DNA of 64,000 nt from Tilletia caries (GCA_032718865.1 JALUTQ010000035.1:1-64000); one strand, 5' to 3'. Numbered from the stretch's first letter, positions 11,800 to 23,274 are shown. The notes: generated from the sequence alone by a model not told the origin. Made by a program: numbers and translations.

Positions 11800-12993
11800 C
11801 GTAACTTTAAGAAAGTACCATGGATATGCTACTTATAAACTTAGTAGGAATGTAGTATATGAGTGCTTGAGGGTAAGTAGTTTAACAAATTCGGCGGGGA
11901 CTATGGACCAGTGGTAGGAAGTTTGATTCCTGTATCACTCCAAGTCCCTTGTTCGAATCCGCGTATGGTCGTCAATTTTTTTCGCCGATTTTTTTCGACG
12001 ATTTTGGCATTATTTTTCCCGCAGTCCCCTTAGTGGGTCGGTCAGACGGGTATATCCTATTTAGGGAACGGCTTAGGCCTAGTAATGCCAAAAAAAATTG
12101 ACATTTTTCAAAAAGTAGAACACCGATGGCTAGTATAAGGTTCCAGCACCTTATACATAGAGAAGTATCGTCTCGATTAACTAGTCTAGTACAAAGACAG
12201 CTCTAAGAGCGATCACCGGTTAGTAACTAGAAAGCCATACACAATCTGATTTGTACTTTCTGTGAATCCATTTATGACTTAGAGTTACAAATGGAGAATG
12301 AACGATGACGCCATCCTATATGGGACCATCGACATAGACAGAAAGACAAAAAAAGAAGAAACAAACCTCTCTGAGACCTATATCCCCACATCTCGGCTAC
12401 CTGAGACTTATGACAGATCACCGACTTAGCCCCGAAAGACCCCCAATTTGGTTGAGGTCCCCACACCCCCAAATTTGGCTGTGGTAATCGGCTATCCGTC
12501 GGTCTCCTGATTAAGACCCAGCACTGCCACGTCAGTACTCGAATGAGAACCCCCCTGAAAAGGGAGCTAGGACCCATCGGCTGACACCGAGATGAAAGGT
12601 CATACGGATCATTCTGAGAAAAAGGGTACTTCGATCCAAAGGCCGAGGGCACTTAATTTGGGGCACCACCCCAAAGCCACAACGCCACATCGAAATTTGA
12701 GGGACTCCCCCCCAAATTAGTTACCCTTCTTTCTTCTGTTGGGACAAGTTCACTTAGTTTTCTGGGGCGCGATGCGTCTTCGGAACATCGTAGAACCCCG
12801 TAGAAAGCGCACCTTGACAGGGATGCCCAACAGAAATCAGAGAAGTCCCCGTAGGGGATCCAAAAGGTATAAAGACGACGCCTGAAGAGTCCAGTTTGAG
12901 GACGAAACAGTAAGCGCACCTGTAGCCACGTCTTACTCGCCATCCTCGACTCCTCTTCAAGTCTCCCTCAAGTTGTCACTTCACTTCTTACTT
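11800..12993 (+). mobile_element. Penelope-like element unit 5 (3' region only)
   Basis: This severely 5'-truncated copy starts at about the RT stop codon and keeps only the ~1.2-kb 3' region, with a tRNA-like segment (11899-11970) and an intact hammerhead (12872-12934). It encodes no protein. It is followed head-to-tail by full-length unit 6. Confidence 0.9.
12872..12934 (+). ncRNA. Hammerhead ribozyme (unit 5)
   Basis: Intact core and stems. Predicted cleavage after A12924 would leave unit 6 RNA with a 5' leader of about 102 nt ahead of its ATG at 13027. Confidence 0.85.
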
Positions 12994-13026
12994 TCACCCT
13001 ACTCCACCTCGACAACACCTTTTACG

Positions 13027-16026
13027 ATGAGTACTGTAGTTCCCCCCTTCTCCTACTCCTCTCTCCTCTCCCTTCCCCCACATCCCTCCCCCCACGCCTG
13101 GAGCGCAAGCTCTACGTGACCAATCTGGCACGGCCATGGACGTCGAAGGACTCCATGGTGGCTCAGGCGGTCAGACTACCATCAAGGTATCTGACAAGCA
13201 GTATCCCTCGGGACCTGCTTCAGCTAAGCTGAGCCTGCCCGACCTTGAGAATATCACGAGAGAGCACCTCGCAAGAGCGTCCTCCGTGTATTCAAAAATA
13301 CTTCAAGGCCAGGGAAAACTTGGCTGCGTTGGAACGTGCAAAGGCCCTAGGCCCAGACCACTTCCCTCCTGCCATTAAAGGCACAGTGCACTCTCCTCCT
13401 CTCCAGATTAGTAAGGAAGCTTTGGAGTCAAACCCAGATGCTTTCCAAACTCTTCAGGAAAGGATGGCTGAGAAGAAGGAAGAATGCTTGAGGTTCTACC
13501 TCAACATTCTGATCGATGCTAGGAAGACGGAAGTCGACCAGCTGGTCATTGAGGGCAATACTCAGGCCCTCCTCCTAAACCTTCGTAGTGCACTGGAAGC
13601 CAAAGCTGAGGCTCTGAAGGATCATGTTGGATCAGACATTCCCCTCGTCAGAGGTAAAGTGGAGGTCCTCATGACAACCTTTGCTAAAGATCTCGATAAA
13701 CTTTACCTTCAAGCGGCTAACAAGTCACTTAAGGAAAAAAAAGAATTTAAAGAATCTAAGCAACAGAAAGCCTATGAAGCTCAGCTTGCACTCCAAGAAA
13801 AAAAGGTAAATCGCTGCAACAAGCAGTTGGTGAACTGGTCAAGGAGTCGCTCGCTAAAGGCACTTCGAAAAGCAAAGCACCGGCCCAGCCATTCAAAGGC
13901 AAGGGAAAAGGTAAAGCAAAAATCGAGTGTCCACAAAGGGAAGAAGCCAGACAACAAAAAAAAGCTAAAGGTTCAAAAGACCAAGGCTAAGTCTAAGGCC
14001 CCCCGGCAAAAAAAAGAACAAGTCCAAAGTCCCTAAGGGCAACTGGTCAGTACCTTCTAACTTTGATATAGCAAAGATAAGTACTTACCCAGTGGAATTC
14101 TTTACTGCCTCCCTTTCAGAACGAACGCTGTTCCTCGCAAGACATTCCTCACTGGAATATATCGACTCAAGATCCTTCAACGATCAAGTCCATAACCTTT
14201 CGAAGACACCGGTCCCACACCCTGTACAGAGAATTATCTCTTACAATATGAAATTCATTCCCACTCCTAACCCAAAGGAAGAACTTTGGAAGAATTCATA
14301 TGGGGACTTCGTTCGAAGACTAAGATGGAAATGGGCTTACCGTAAGAATCAATACAAGAAAGAATTTAACCCTAAATTCCATATTGTATCTAACACGGAA
14401 GCACCTAAGGGCAATGCTAAATTTGAAAAAAAGGAATTAGCAAAGGCTATGCCATCTTAGAATCTTTAATGAGTAAGAAACTCACTCGGCCTAACCCACC
14501 GATACATGCCATAAAGACCCTGGACATCTTCTTAAGAGAAGAGTCCTTACTAATTCTACCTACAGATAAGAATATGGGTATGGCAATCGTACCGGTCGAG
14601 TGGTACTATAAAGAAGCCTTAAGACAACTGACCGACAAGGCAGTTTACAAGGAAGTGGAAGAACCAGATTGGTTAGATGACAGAAGATGGATCAAGGAAA
14701 CCATTTACAAACTTGGAGGGTCCTTGACCCTTCAGGAACGTAAGTGGCTACTTGTGAGATCCGATGTAGAATCATCCCTTCCTTACTTTAAGTTACTTCC
14801 TAAAGTACATAAGAGTCCTGTCCTAGGAAGACCTATAGTGCCTAGCTTTAATACATTCTATACGAATGCATCAATCTGGGTTGCAGAAAAAAAACTTAAG
14901 GTCATAGTCAAGGACTACCCTTGGATCCTTAAGGACACGACTACCTTCTTACAAACCCTGCCAATGAGATATACTTCCATTGGATCTCCAGACCCTGAAG
15001 AGGACATCTGGCTGATTTCAGGAGACGTTGAAGCAATGTACCCTAGCATCCCTACAGACTGGGGTCTAGAATGCATGGCAAATATACTTAAACGCTCCTC
15101 TCTGCCTATAGAGACCATAACTCTAGTACTAAAATTACTAGAAAAGATTCTTCGTAATAACTACTTTACCTTTATGGGAAAGTACTACCTACAAGTTAAA
15201 GGCACAGCCATGGGCACCTCGTGTGCTCCCATGTATGCCAACTTGGTTATGGCAGAAGCCGAGTATACTGGGACATCTCAGACTAACTCGGGACAGGGAC
15301 AGAACATAAAGTACTATGGCAGGTATCTTGATGACATCTTTGTGGTAGTCAGAGGCAACAAAGACTCTCCACAAAACTTCATCGATAACTTTGAAAGCGA
15401 GCATAGTAACTTTAAGTTCACCTGGAATGTTTCAAAAAAAGCTCAATGACCTTCTTAGATGTTGAAGTCGTAACTGCTAAAGTTAAAGACAACATTCAAC
15501 TCCTAACAAAAAAACATATCAAAAAGCCCATGAATGCATACCAGTATATACCATGGTCCTCGTATCATCCACTACATGTTAAGAAAGCATGGATAAAAGC
15601 TGAACTGCTACGACATGTAAGGAACTGCTCAGAATTGAACAGCTTCTTAGAGATACGGAAAAAAAGTTCTATCTTAGACTGCGTGCACGAGGTTACCCTC
15701 ACGGGTTCCTCAACAAAGTCTTCCTAACGGTCGATTATCAGAACACTCGTGCATTCACCTTAACAGGGAAGACAGAGTGTACTCCAACTGAGAAAGACAA
15801 GGTTGAAACTCTCATCTTTAAGAGTACATATAATCCCTTATGGGAAGGTACTAACATGAAGACAGTATGGGATGCTATTCTAACGACTTGGGAAAGTCTA
15901 GAATTTCTTCCAACTAACACTAGAGTCATACATAGCCAAAGTAAACCTCCCGCTCTAGGAGACTTATTCAACCGTAAGAACAAAGAGACCATAGAAAGGT
16001 TTAAGGATAACATTGTTAACTCTTAA
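13027..16026 (+). pseudogene. PLE ORF1-RT, frame broken at A-runs (unit 6)
   Basis: The largest open pieces are 13245-14036 (coiled-coil and Lys-rich region), 14092-14460 (RT N-terminal region) and 14469-15449 (326 residues with RT motifs A, B and the YLDD motif). The RT piece ends early at a seven-A run near 15434 where units 4 and 7 have five A. Another seven-A run near 14430 separates the RT N-terminal region from the core. If the A-run lengths are sequencing errors the gene could be intact; if real, it is dead. Confidence 0.82.
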
Positions 16027-17088
16027 CTTAAGAAAGTACCATATGGATACTATAAACTTAGTAGGAATGTAGTATATGAGTGCTTGAGGGTAAGTAGTTT
16101 AACAAATTCGGCGGGGACTATGGACCAGTGGTAGGAAGTTTGATTCCTGTATCACTCCAAGTCCCTTGTTCGAATCCGCGTATGGTCGTCAATTTTTCGC
16201 CGATTTTTTCGACGATTTTTTGGCATTATTTTCCCGCAGTCCCCTTAGTGGGTCGGTCAGACGGGTATATCCTATTTAGGGAACGGCTTAGGCCTAGTAA
16301 TGCCAAAAAAAATTGACATTTTTCAAAAAGTAGAACACCGATGGCTAGTATAAGGTTCCAGCACCTTATACATAGAGAAGTATCGTCTCGATTAACTAGT
16401 CTAGTACAAAGACAGCTCTAAGAGCGATCACCGGTTAGTAACTAGAAAGCCATACACAATCTGATTTGTACTTTCTGTGAATCCATTTATGACTTAGAGT
16501 TACAAATGGAGAATGAACGATGACGCCATCCTATATGGGACCATCGACATAGACAGAAAGACAAAAAAAGAAGAAACAAACCTCTCTGAGACCTATATCC
16601 CCACATCTCGGCTACCTGAGACTTATGACAGATCACCGACTTAGCCCCGAAAGACCCCCAATTTGGTTGAGGTCCCCACACCCCCAAATTTGGCTGTGGT
16701 AATCGGCTATCCGTCGGTCTCCTGATTAAGACCCAGCACTGCCACGTCAGTACTCGAATGAGAACCCCCCTGAAAAGGGAGCTAGGACCCATCGGCTGAC
16801 ACCGAGATGAAAGGTCATACGGATCATTCTGAGAAAAAAAAGGGTACTTCGATCCAAAGGCCGAGGGCACTTAATTTGGGGCACCACCCCAAAGCCACAA
16901 CGCCACATCGAAATTTGAGGGACTCCCCCAAATTAGTTACCCTTCTTTCTTCTGTTGGGACAAGTTCACTTAGTTTTTCTGGGGCGCGATGCGTCTTCGG
17001 AACATCGTAGAACCCCGTAGAAAGCGCACCTTGACAGGGATGCCCAACAGAAATCAGAGAAGTCCCCGTAGGGGATCCAAAAGGTATA

Positions 17089-17151
17089 AAGACGACGCCT
17101 GAAGAGTCCAGTTTGAGGACGAAACAGTAAGCGCACCTGTAGCCACGTCTT
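17089..17151 (+). ncRNA. Hammerhead ribozyme (unit 6)
   Basis: Intact core and stems. Predicted cleavage is after A17141, again 69 nt before telomeric repeats. Confidence 0.85.
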
Positions 17152-17210
17152 ACTCGCCATCCTCGACTCCTCTTCAAGTCTCCCTCAAGTTGTCACTTCA
17201 CTTCTTACTT

Positions 17211-17266
17211 TAACCCTAACCCTAACCCTAACCCTAACCCTAACCCTAACCCTAACCCTAACCCTA
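17211..17266 (+). repeat. Interstitial telomeric repeat 3
   Basis: Nine nearly perfect CCCTAA units lie between the 3' end of unit 6 and unit 7, which starts inside ORF1. Little divergence suggests a fairly recent telomere addition. Confidence 0.95.
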
Positions 17267-18201
17267 GGAAGACGGAAGTCGACCAGCTGGTCATTGAGGG
17301 CAATACTCAGGCCCTCCTCCTAAACCTTCGTAGTGCACTGGAAGCCAAAGCTGAGGCTCTGAAGGATCATGTTGGATCAGACATTCCCCTCGTCAGAGGT
17401 AAAGTGGAGGTCCTCATGACAACCTTTGCTAAAGATCTCGATAAACTTTACCTTCAAGCGGCTAACAAGTCACTTAAGGAAAAAAAGAATTTAAAGAATC
17501 TAAGCAACAGAAAGCCTATGAAGCTCAGCTTGCACTCCAAGAAAAAGGTAAATCGCTGCAACAAGCAGTTGGTGAACTGGTCAAGGAGTCGCTCGCTAAA
17601 GGCACTTCGAAAAGCAAAGCACCGGCCCAGCCATTCAAAGGCAAGGGAAAAGGTAAAGCAAAATCAAGTGTCCACAAAGGGAAGAAGCCAGACAACAAAA
17701 AAAGCTAAAGGTTCAAAAGACCAAGGCTAAGTCTAAGGCCCCCCCGGCAAAAAAAAGAACAAGTCCAAAGTCCCTAAGGGCAACTGGTCAGTACCTTCTA
17801 ACTTTGATATAGCAAAGATAAGTACTTACCCAGTGGAATTCTTTACTGCCTCCCTTTCAGAACGAACGCTGTTCCTCGCAAGACATTCCTCACTGGAATA
17901 TATCGACTCAAGATCCTTCAACGATCAAGTCCATAACCTTTCGAAGACACCGGTCCCACACCCTGTACAGAGAATTATCTCTTACAATATGAAATTCATT
18001 CCCACTCCTAACCCAAAGGAAGAACTTTGGAAGAATTCATATGGGGACTTCGTTCGAAGACTAAGATGGAAATGGGCTTACCGTAAGAATCAATACAAGA
18101 AAGAATTTAACCCTAAATTCCATATTGTATCTAACACGGAAGCACCTAAGGGCAATGCTAAATTTGAAAAAAAGGAATTAGCAAAGGCTATGCCATCTTA
18201 G
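17267..18201 (+). pseudogene. PLE ORF1 C-terminal part and RT N-terminal region (unit 7)
   Basis: The 5'-truncated ORF1 remnant encodes a Lys/Gln-rich helical segment and a Lys/Gly-rich tail. A second open piece (17833-18201) gives the RT N-terminal region, with a conserved Trp-rich patch near 18040-18085. A seven-A run near 18170 throws the frame off the RT core downstream, where unit 4 has five A and reads through. No start codon survives because of the 5' truncation. Confidence 0.75.
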
Positions 18202-18209
18202 AATCTTTA

Positions 18210-19763
18210 ATGAGTAAGAAACTCACTCGGCCTAACCCACCGATACATGCCATAAAGACCCTGGACATCTTCTTAAGAGAAGAGTCCTTACTAATTCTAC
18301 CTACAGATAAGAATATGGGTATGGCAATCGTACCGGTCGAGTGGTACTATAAAGAAGCCTTAAGACAACTGACCGACAAGGCAGTTTACAAGGAAGTGGA
18401 AGAACCAGATTGGTTAGATGACAGAAGATGGATCAAGGAAACCATTTACAAACTTGGAGGGTCCTTGACCCTTCAGGAACGTAAGTGGCTACTTGTGAGA
18501 TCCGATGTAGAATCATCCCTTCCTTACTTTAAGTTACTTCCTAAAGTACATAAGAGTCCTGTCCTAGGAAGACCTATAGTGCCTAGCTTTAATACATTCT
18601 ATACGAATGCATCAATCTGGGTTGCAGAAAAAAAACTTAAGGTCATAGTCAAGGACTACCCTTGGATCCTTAAGGACACGACTACCTTCTTACAAACCCT
18701 GCCAATGAGATATACTTCCATTGGATCTCCAGACCCTGAAGAGGACATCTGGCTGATTTCAGGAGACGTTGAAGCAATGTACCCTAGCATCCCTACAGAC
18801 TGGGGTCTAGAATGCATGGCAAATATACTTAAACGCTCCTCTCTGCCTATAGAGACCATAACTCTAGTACTAAAATTACTAGAAAAGATTCTTCGTAATA
18901 ACTACTTTACCTTTATGGGAAAGTACTACCTACAAGTTAAAGGCACAGCCATGGGCACCTCGTGTGCTCCCATGTATGCCAACTTGGTTATGGCAGAAGC
19001 CGAGTATACTGGGACATCTCAGACTAACTCGGGACAGGGACAGAACATAAAGTACTATGGCAGGTATCTTGATGACATCTTTGTGGTAGTCAGAGGCAAC
19101 AAAGACTCTCCACAAAACTTCATCGATAACTTTGAAAGCGAGCATAGTAACTTTAAGTTCACCTGGAATGTTTCAAAAAGCTCAATGACCTTCTTAGATG
19201 TTGAAGTCGTAACTGCTAAAGTTAAAGACAACATTCAACTCCTAACAAAGACATATCAAAAGCCCACGAATGCATACCAGTATATACCATGGTCCTCGTA
19301 TCATCCACTACATGTTAAGAAAGCATGGATAAAAGCTGAACTGCTACGACATGTAAGGAACTGCTCAGAATTGAACAGCTTCTTAGAGATACGGAAAAAA
19401 AAGTTCTATCTTAGACTGCGTGCACGAGGTTACCCTCACGGGTTCCTCAACAAAGTCTTCCTAACGGTCGATTATCAGAACACTCGTGCATTCACCTTAA
19501 CAGGGAAGACAGAGTGTACTCCAACTGAGAAAGACAAGGTTGAAACTCTCATCTTTAAGAGTACATATAATCCCTTATGGGAAGGTACTAACATGAAGAC
19601 AGTATGGGATGCTATTCTAACGACTTGGGAAAGTCTAGAATTTCTTCCAACTAACACTAGAGTCATACATAGCCAAAGTAAACCTCCCGCTCTAGGAGAC
19701 TTATTCAACCGTAAGAACAAAGAGACCATAGAAAGGTTTAAGGATAACATTGTTAACTCTTAA
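18210..19763 (+). CDS. Penelope-like reverse transcriptase, endonuclease-deficient
   Basis: The 517-residue frame has the PLE order: LPTDKNMGMAIVP near residue 30, YFKLLPKVHKSP then GRPIVPSFNT near 105-130, motif A DVEAMYPSIP near 190, motif B KGTAMGTSCAPMYANL near 245, motif C YLDDIFVV near 290, and FLDVEV near 330. A Lys/Arg-rich thumb is followed by a short tail ending at the stop. No GIY-YIG endonuclease or CCHH linker follows, which is the mark of telomere-associated PLEs (Coprina, Athena). The ATG is only the first in this frame; the ancestral protein began upstream in ORF1. The enzyme would act in the nucleus on element RNA, primed by a telomeric 3' end. Confidence 0.92.
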   Translation: MSKKLTRPNPPIHAIKTLDIFLREESLLILPTDKNMGMAIVPVEWYYKEALRQLTDKAVYKEVEEPDWLDDRRWIKETIYKLGGSLTLQERKWLLVRSDVESSLPYFKLLPKVHKSPVLGRPIVPSFNTFYTNASIWVAEKKLKVIVKDYPWILKDTTTFLQTLPMRYTSIGSPDPEEDIWLISGDVEAMYPSIPTDWGLECMANILKRSSLPIETITLVLKLLEKILRNNYFTFMGKYYLQVKGTAMGTSCAPMYANLVMAEAEYTGTSQTNSGQGQNIKYYGRYLDDIFVVVRGNKDSPQNFIDNFESEHSNFKFTWNVSKSSMTFLDVEVVTAKVKDNIQLLTKTYQKPTNAYQYIPWSSYHPLHVKKAWIKAELLRHVRNCSELNSFLEIRKKKFYLRLRARGYPHGFLNKVFLTVDYQNTRAFTLTGKTECTPTEKDKVETLIFKSTYNPLWEGTNMKTVWDAILTTWESLEFLPTNTRVIHSQSKPPALGDLFNRKNKETIERFKDNIVNS

Positions 19764-19852
19764 CTTAAGAAAGTACCATATGGATACTATAAACTTAGTA
19801 GGAATGTAGTATATGAGTGCTTGAGGGTAAGTAGTTTAACAAATTCGGCGGG

Positions 19853-19924
19853 GACTATGGACCAGTGGTAGGAAGTTTGATTCCTGTATCACTCCAAGTC
19901 CCTTGTTCGAATCCGCGTATGGTC
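19853..19924 (+). other. tRNA-like segment with Pol III A and B boxes (unit 7; one in every unit)
   Basis: A 72-nt stretch begins GACTATG and ends TATGGTC; these pair over seven positions with two G-T wobbles. It holds a box A match TGGACCAGTGGT (19858-19869) and a box B match GTTCGAATCC (19905-19914) at tRNA-like spacing. A T-run just downstream could stop RNA polymerase III. The T-stem and anticodon stem pair poorly, so it is tRNA-derived or a tRNA mimic rather than a working tRNA. Equivalents start at 723, 2309, 6437, 10629, 11899, 16116 and 22178. Confidence 0.5.
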
Positions 19925-20057
19925 GTCAATTTTTTTCGCCGATTTTTTTCGACGATTTTTGGCATTATTTTTCCCGCAGTCCCCTTAGTGGGTCGGTCTG
20001 ACGGGTATATCCTATTTAGGGAACGGCTTAGGCCTAGTAATGCCAAAAAAAATTGAC
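19925..20057 (+). repeat. Inverted repeat flanking a ~70-nt loop in the PLE 3' region (unit 7)
   Basis: GTCAATTTTT and TTTTTGGCATTA on the left pair with TAATGCCAAAAA and AAAAATTGAC at 20038-20057. It lies immediately after the tRNA-like segment and is present in every unit. A second perfect 8-bp hairpin (GTATAAGG/CCTTATAC) follows at 20087-20110. Confidence 0.6.
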
Positions 20058-20829
20058 ATTTTTCAAAAGTAGAACACCGATGGCTAGTATAAGGTTCCAG
20101 CACCTTATACATAGAGAAGTATCGTCTCGATTAACTAGTCTAGTACAAAGACAGTTCTAAGAGCGATCACCGGTTAGTAACTAGAAAGCCATACACAATC
20201 TGATTTGTACTTTCTGTGAATCCATTTATGACTTAGAGTTACAAATGGAGAATGAACGATGACGCCATCCTATATGGGACCATCGACATAGACAGAAAGA
20301 CAAAAAGAAGAAACAAACCTCTCTGAGACCTATATCCCCACATCTCGGCTACCTGAGACTTATGACAGATCACCGACTTAGCCCCGAAAGACCCCCAATT
20401 TGGTTGAGGTCCCCACACCCCCCCAAATTTGGCTGTGGTAATCGGCTATCCGTCGGTCTCCTGATTAAGACCCAGCACTGCCACGTCAGTACTCGAATGA
20501 GAACCCCCCTGAAAAGGGAGCTAGGACCCATCGGCTGACACCGAGATGAAAGGTCATACGGATCATTCTGGAAAAAAAAGGGTACTTCGATCCAAAGGCC
20601 GAGGGCACTTAATTTGGGGCACCACCCCAAAGCCACAACGCCACATCGTAATTTGAGGGACTCCCCCCAAATTTGTTACCCTTCTTTTTCTTCTGTTGGG
20701 ACAAGTTCACTTAGTTTTTCTGGGGCGCGATGCGTCTTCGGAACATCGTAGAACCCCGTAGAAAGCGCACCTTGACAGGGATGCCCAACAGAAATCAGAG
20801 AAGTCCCCGTAGGGGATCCAAAAGGTATA

Positions 20830-20892
20830 AAGACGACGCCTGAAGAGTCCAGTTTGAGGACGAAACAGTAAGCGCACCTGTAGCCACGTCTT
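20830..20892 (+). ncRNA. Hammerhead ribozyme (unit 7)
   Basis: Intact core and stems, in the same unit as the intact RT. Predicted cleavage is after A20882. Confidence 0.85.
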
Positions 20893-20953
20893 ACTCGCCA
20901 TCCTCGACTCCTCTTCAAGTCTCCCTCAAGTTGTCACTTCACTTCTTACTTTC

Positions 20954-21008
20954 ACCCTAACCCTAACCCCTAACCCTAACCCTAACCCTAACCCTAACCC
21001 CTAACCCC
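20954..21008 (+). repeat. Interstitial telomeric repeat 4
   Basis: About nine CCCTAA units, some with an extra C, lie between the 3' end of unit 7 and unit 8, which begins in the middle of the RT gene. Confidence 0.94.
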
Positions 21009-22088
21009 CTTACAAACCCTGCCAATGAGATATACTTCCATTGGATCTCCAGACCCTGAAGAGGACATCAGGCTGATTTCAGGAGACGTTGAAGCAATGT
21101 ACCCTAGCATCCCTACAGACTGGGGTCTAGAATGCATGGCAAATATACTTAAACGCTCCTCTCTGCCTATAGAGACCATAACTCTAGTACTAAAATTACT
21201 AGAAAAGATTCTTCGTAATAACTACTTTACCTTTATGGGAAAGTACTACCTACAAGTTAAAGGCACAGCCATGGGCACCTCGTGTGCTCCCATGTATGCC
21301 AACTTGGTTATGGCAGAAGCCGAGTATACTGGGACATCTCAGACTAACTCGGGACAGGGACAGAACATAAAGTACTATGGCAGGTATCTTGATGACATCT
21401 TTGTGGTAGTCAGAGGCAACAAAGACTCTCCACAAAACTTCATCGATAACTTTGAAAGCGAGCATAGTAACTTTAAGTTCACCTGGAATGTTTCAAAAAA
21501 AGCTCAATGACCTTCTTAGATGTTGAAGTCGTAACTGCTAAAGTTAAAGACAACATTCAACTCCTAACAAAAAAAACATATCAAAAAGCCCATGAATGCA
21601 TACCAGTATATACCATGGTCCTCGTATCATCCACTACATGTTAAGAAAGCATGGATAAAAGCTGAACTGCTACGACATGTAAGGAACTGCTCAGAATTGA
21701 ACAGCTTCTTAGAGATACGGAAAAAAAGTTCTATCTTAGACTGCGTGCACGAGGTTACCCTCACGGGTTCCTCAACAAAGTCTTCCTAACGGTCGATTAT
21801 CAGAACACTCGTGCATTCACCTTAACAGGGAAGACAGAGTGTACTCCAACTGAGAAAGACAAGGTTGAAACTCTCATCTTTAAGAGTACATATAATCCCT
21901 TATGGGAAGGTACTAACATGAAGACAGTATGGGATGCTATTCTAACGACTTGGGAAAGTCTAGAATTTCTTCCAACTAACACTAGGGTCATACATAGCCA
22001 AAGTAAACCTCCCGCTCTAGGAGACTTATTCAACCGTAAGAACAAAGAGACCATAGAAAGGTTTAAGGATAACATTGTTAACTCTTAA
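21009..22088 (+). pseudogene. PLE reverse transcriptase, C-terminal two-thirds (unit 8)
   Basis: Open pieces 21025-21510 (motifs A, B and YLDD) and 21592-21789 match the intact RT, separated by frameshifts at long A-runs near 21495, 21570 and 21722. The N-terminal third is missing through 5' truncation. No functional product is expected. Confidence 0.85.
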
Positions 22089-23150
22089 CTTAAGAAAGTA
22101 CCATATGGATACTATAAACTTAGTAGGAATGTAGTATATGAGTGCTTGAGGGTAAGTAGTTTAACAAATTCGGCGGGGACTATGGACCAGTGGTAGGAAG
22201 TTTGATTCCTGTATCACTCCAAGTCCCTTGTTCGAATCCGCGTATGGTCGTCAATTTTTCGCCGATTTTTTCGACGATTTTTTGGCATTATTTTCCCGCA
22301 GTCCCCTTAGTGGGTCGGTCAGACGGGTATATCCTATTTAGGGAACGGCTTAGGCCTAGTAATGCCAAAAAAAATTGACATTTTTCAAAAAGTAGAACAC
22401 CGATGGCTAGTATAAGGTTCCAGCACCTTATACATAGAGAAGTATCGTCTCGATTAACTAGTCTAGTACAAAGACAGTTCTAAGAGCGATCACCGGTTAG
22501 TAACTAGAAAGCCATACACAATCTGATTTGTACTTTTTCTGTGAATCCATTTATGACTTAGAGTTACAAATGGAGAATGAACGATGACGCCATCCTATAT
22601 GGGACCATCGACATAGACAGAAAGACAAAAAAAGAAGAAACAAACCTCTCTGAGACCTATATCCCCACATCTCGGCTATCTGAGACTTATGACAGATCAC
22701 CGACTTAGCCCCGAAAAGACCCCCAATTTGGTTGAGGTCCCCACACCCCCAAATTTGGCTGTGGTAATCGGCTATCCGTCGGTCTCTTGATTAAGACCCA
22801 GCACTGCCACGTCAGTACTCGAATGAGAACCCCCCTGAAAAGGGAGCTAGGACCCATCGGCTGACACCGAGATGAAAGGTCATACGGATCATTCTGAGAA
22901 AGAGGGTACTTCGATCCAAAGGCCGAAGGCACATAATTTGGGGCACCACCCCAAAGCCACAACGCCACATCGAAATTTGAGGGACTCCCCCAAATTAGTT
23001 ACCCTTCTTTCTTCTGTTGGGACAAGTTCACTTAGTTTTTCTGGGGCGCGATGCGTCTTCGGAACATCGTAGAACCCCGTAGAAAGCGCACCTTGACAGG
23101 GATGCCCAACAGAAATCAGAGAAGTCCCCGTAGGGGATCCAAAAGGTATA

Positions 23151-23213
23151 AAGACGACGCCTGAAGAGTCCAGTTTGAGGACGAAACAGTAAGCGCACCT
23201 GTAGCCACGTCTT
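23151..23213 (+). ncRNA. Hammerhead ribozyme (unit 8)
   Basis: Intact core and stems. Predicted cleavage is after A23203. Confidence 0.85.
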
Positions 23214-23274
23214 ACTCGCCCTCCTCGACTCCTCTTCAAGTCTCCCTCAAGTTGTCCTTTCCCTGCTTTACTTC

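Larger units (their letters stand above)
12994..17210 (+). mobile_element. Penelope-like element unit 6 (full-length)
   Basis: This full-length copy of 4.2 kb has a coding region 13027-16026, a tRNA-like segment 16116-16187 and an intact hammerhead 17089-17151, and it ends on telomeric repeats at 17211. It is very similar to units 4 and 7, but many A-runs are longer, and these shift the frame. Confidence 0.9.
17267..20953 (+). mobile_element. Penelope-like element unit 7 (5'-truncated, intact RT core)
   Basis: It starts within the ORF1 coiled-coil region directly after telomeric repeats. It carries the only uninterrupted RT frame in the window (18210-19763), a tRNA-like segment (19853-19924), a conserved inverted repeat (19925-20057), a hairpin at 20087-20110 and an intact hammerhead (20830-20892). 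Telomeric repeats follow at 20954. Confidence 0.92.
21009..23274 (+). mobile_element. Penelope-like element unit 8 (5'-truncated, innermost)
   Basis: This is the copy closest to the chromosome interior, so the first to have been added to the healed end. It begins within the RT just before motif A. It has a tRNA-like segment (22178-22249) and an intact hammerhead (23151-23213). Its last ~20 bp differ slightly from the other copies before the telomeric repeats at 23275. Confidence 0.9.

Noticed and set aside
19853..19924. Calling the tRNA-like segment a functional tRNA gene
   Set aside because: The T-stem and anticodon stem do not pair properly, and the anticodon loop would have six bases.
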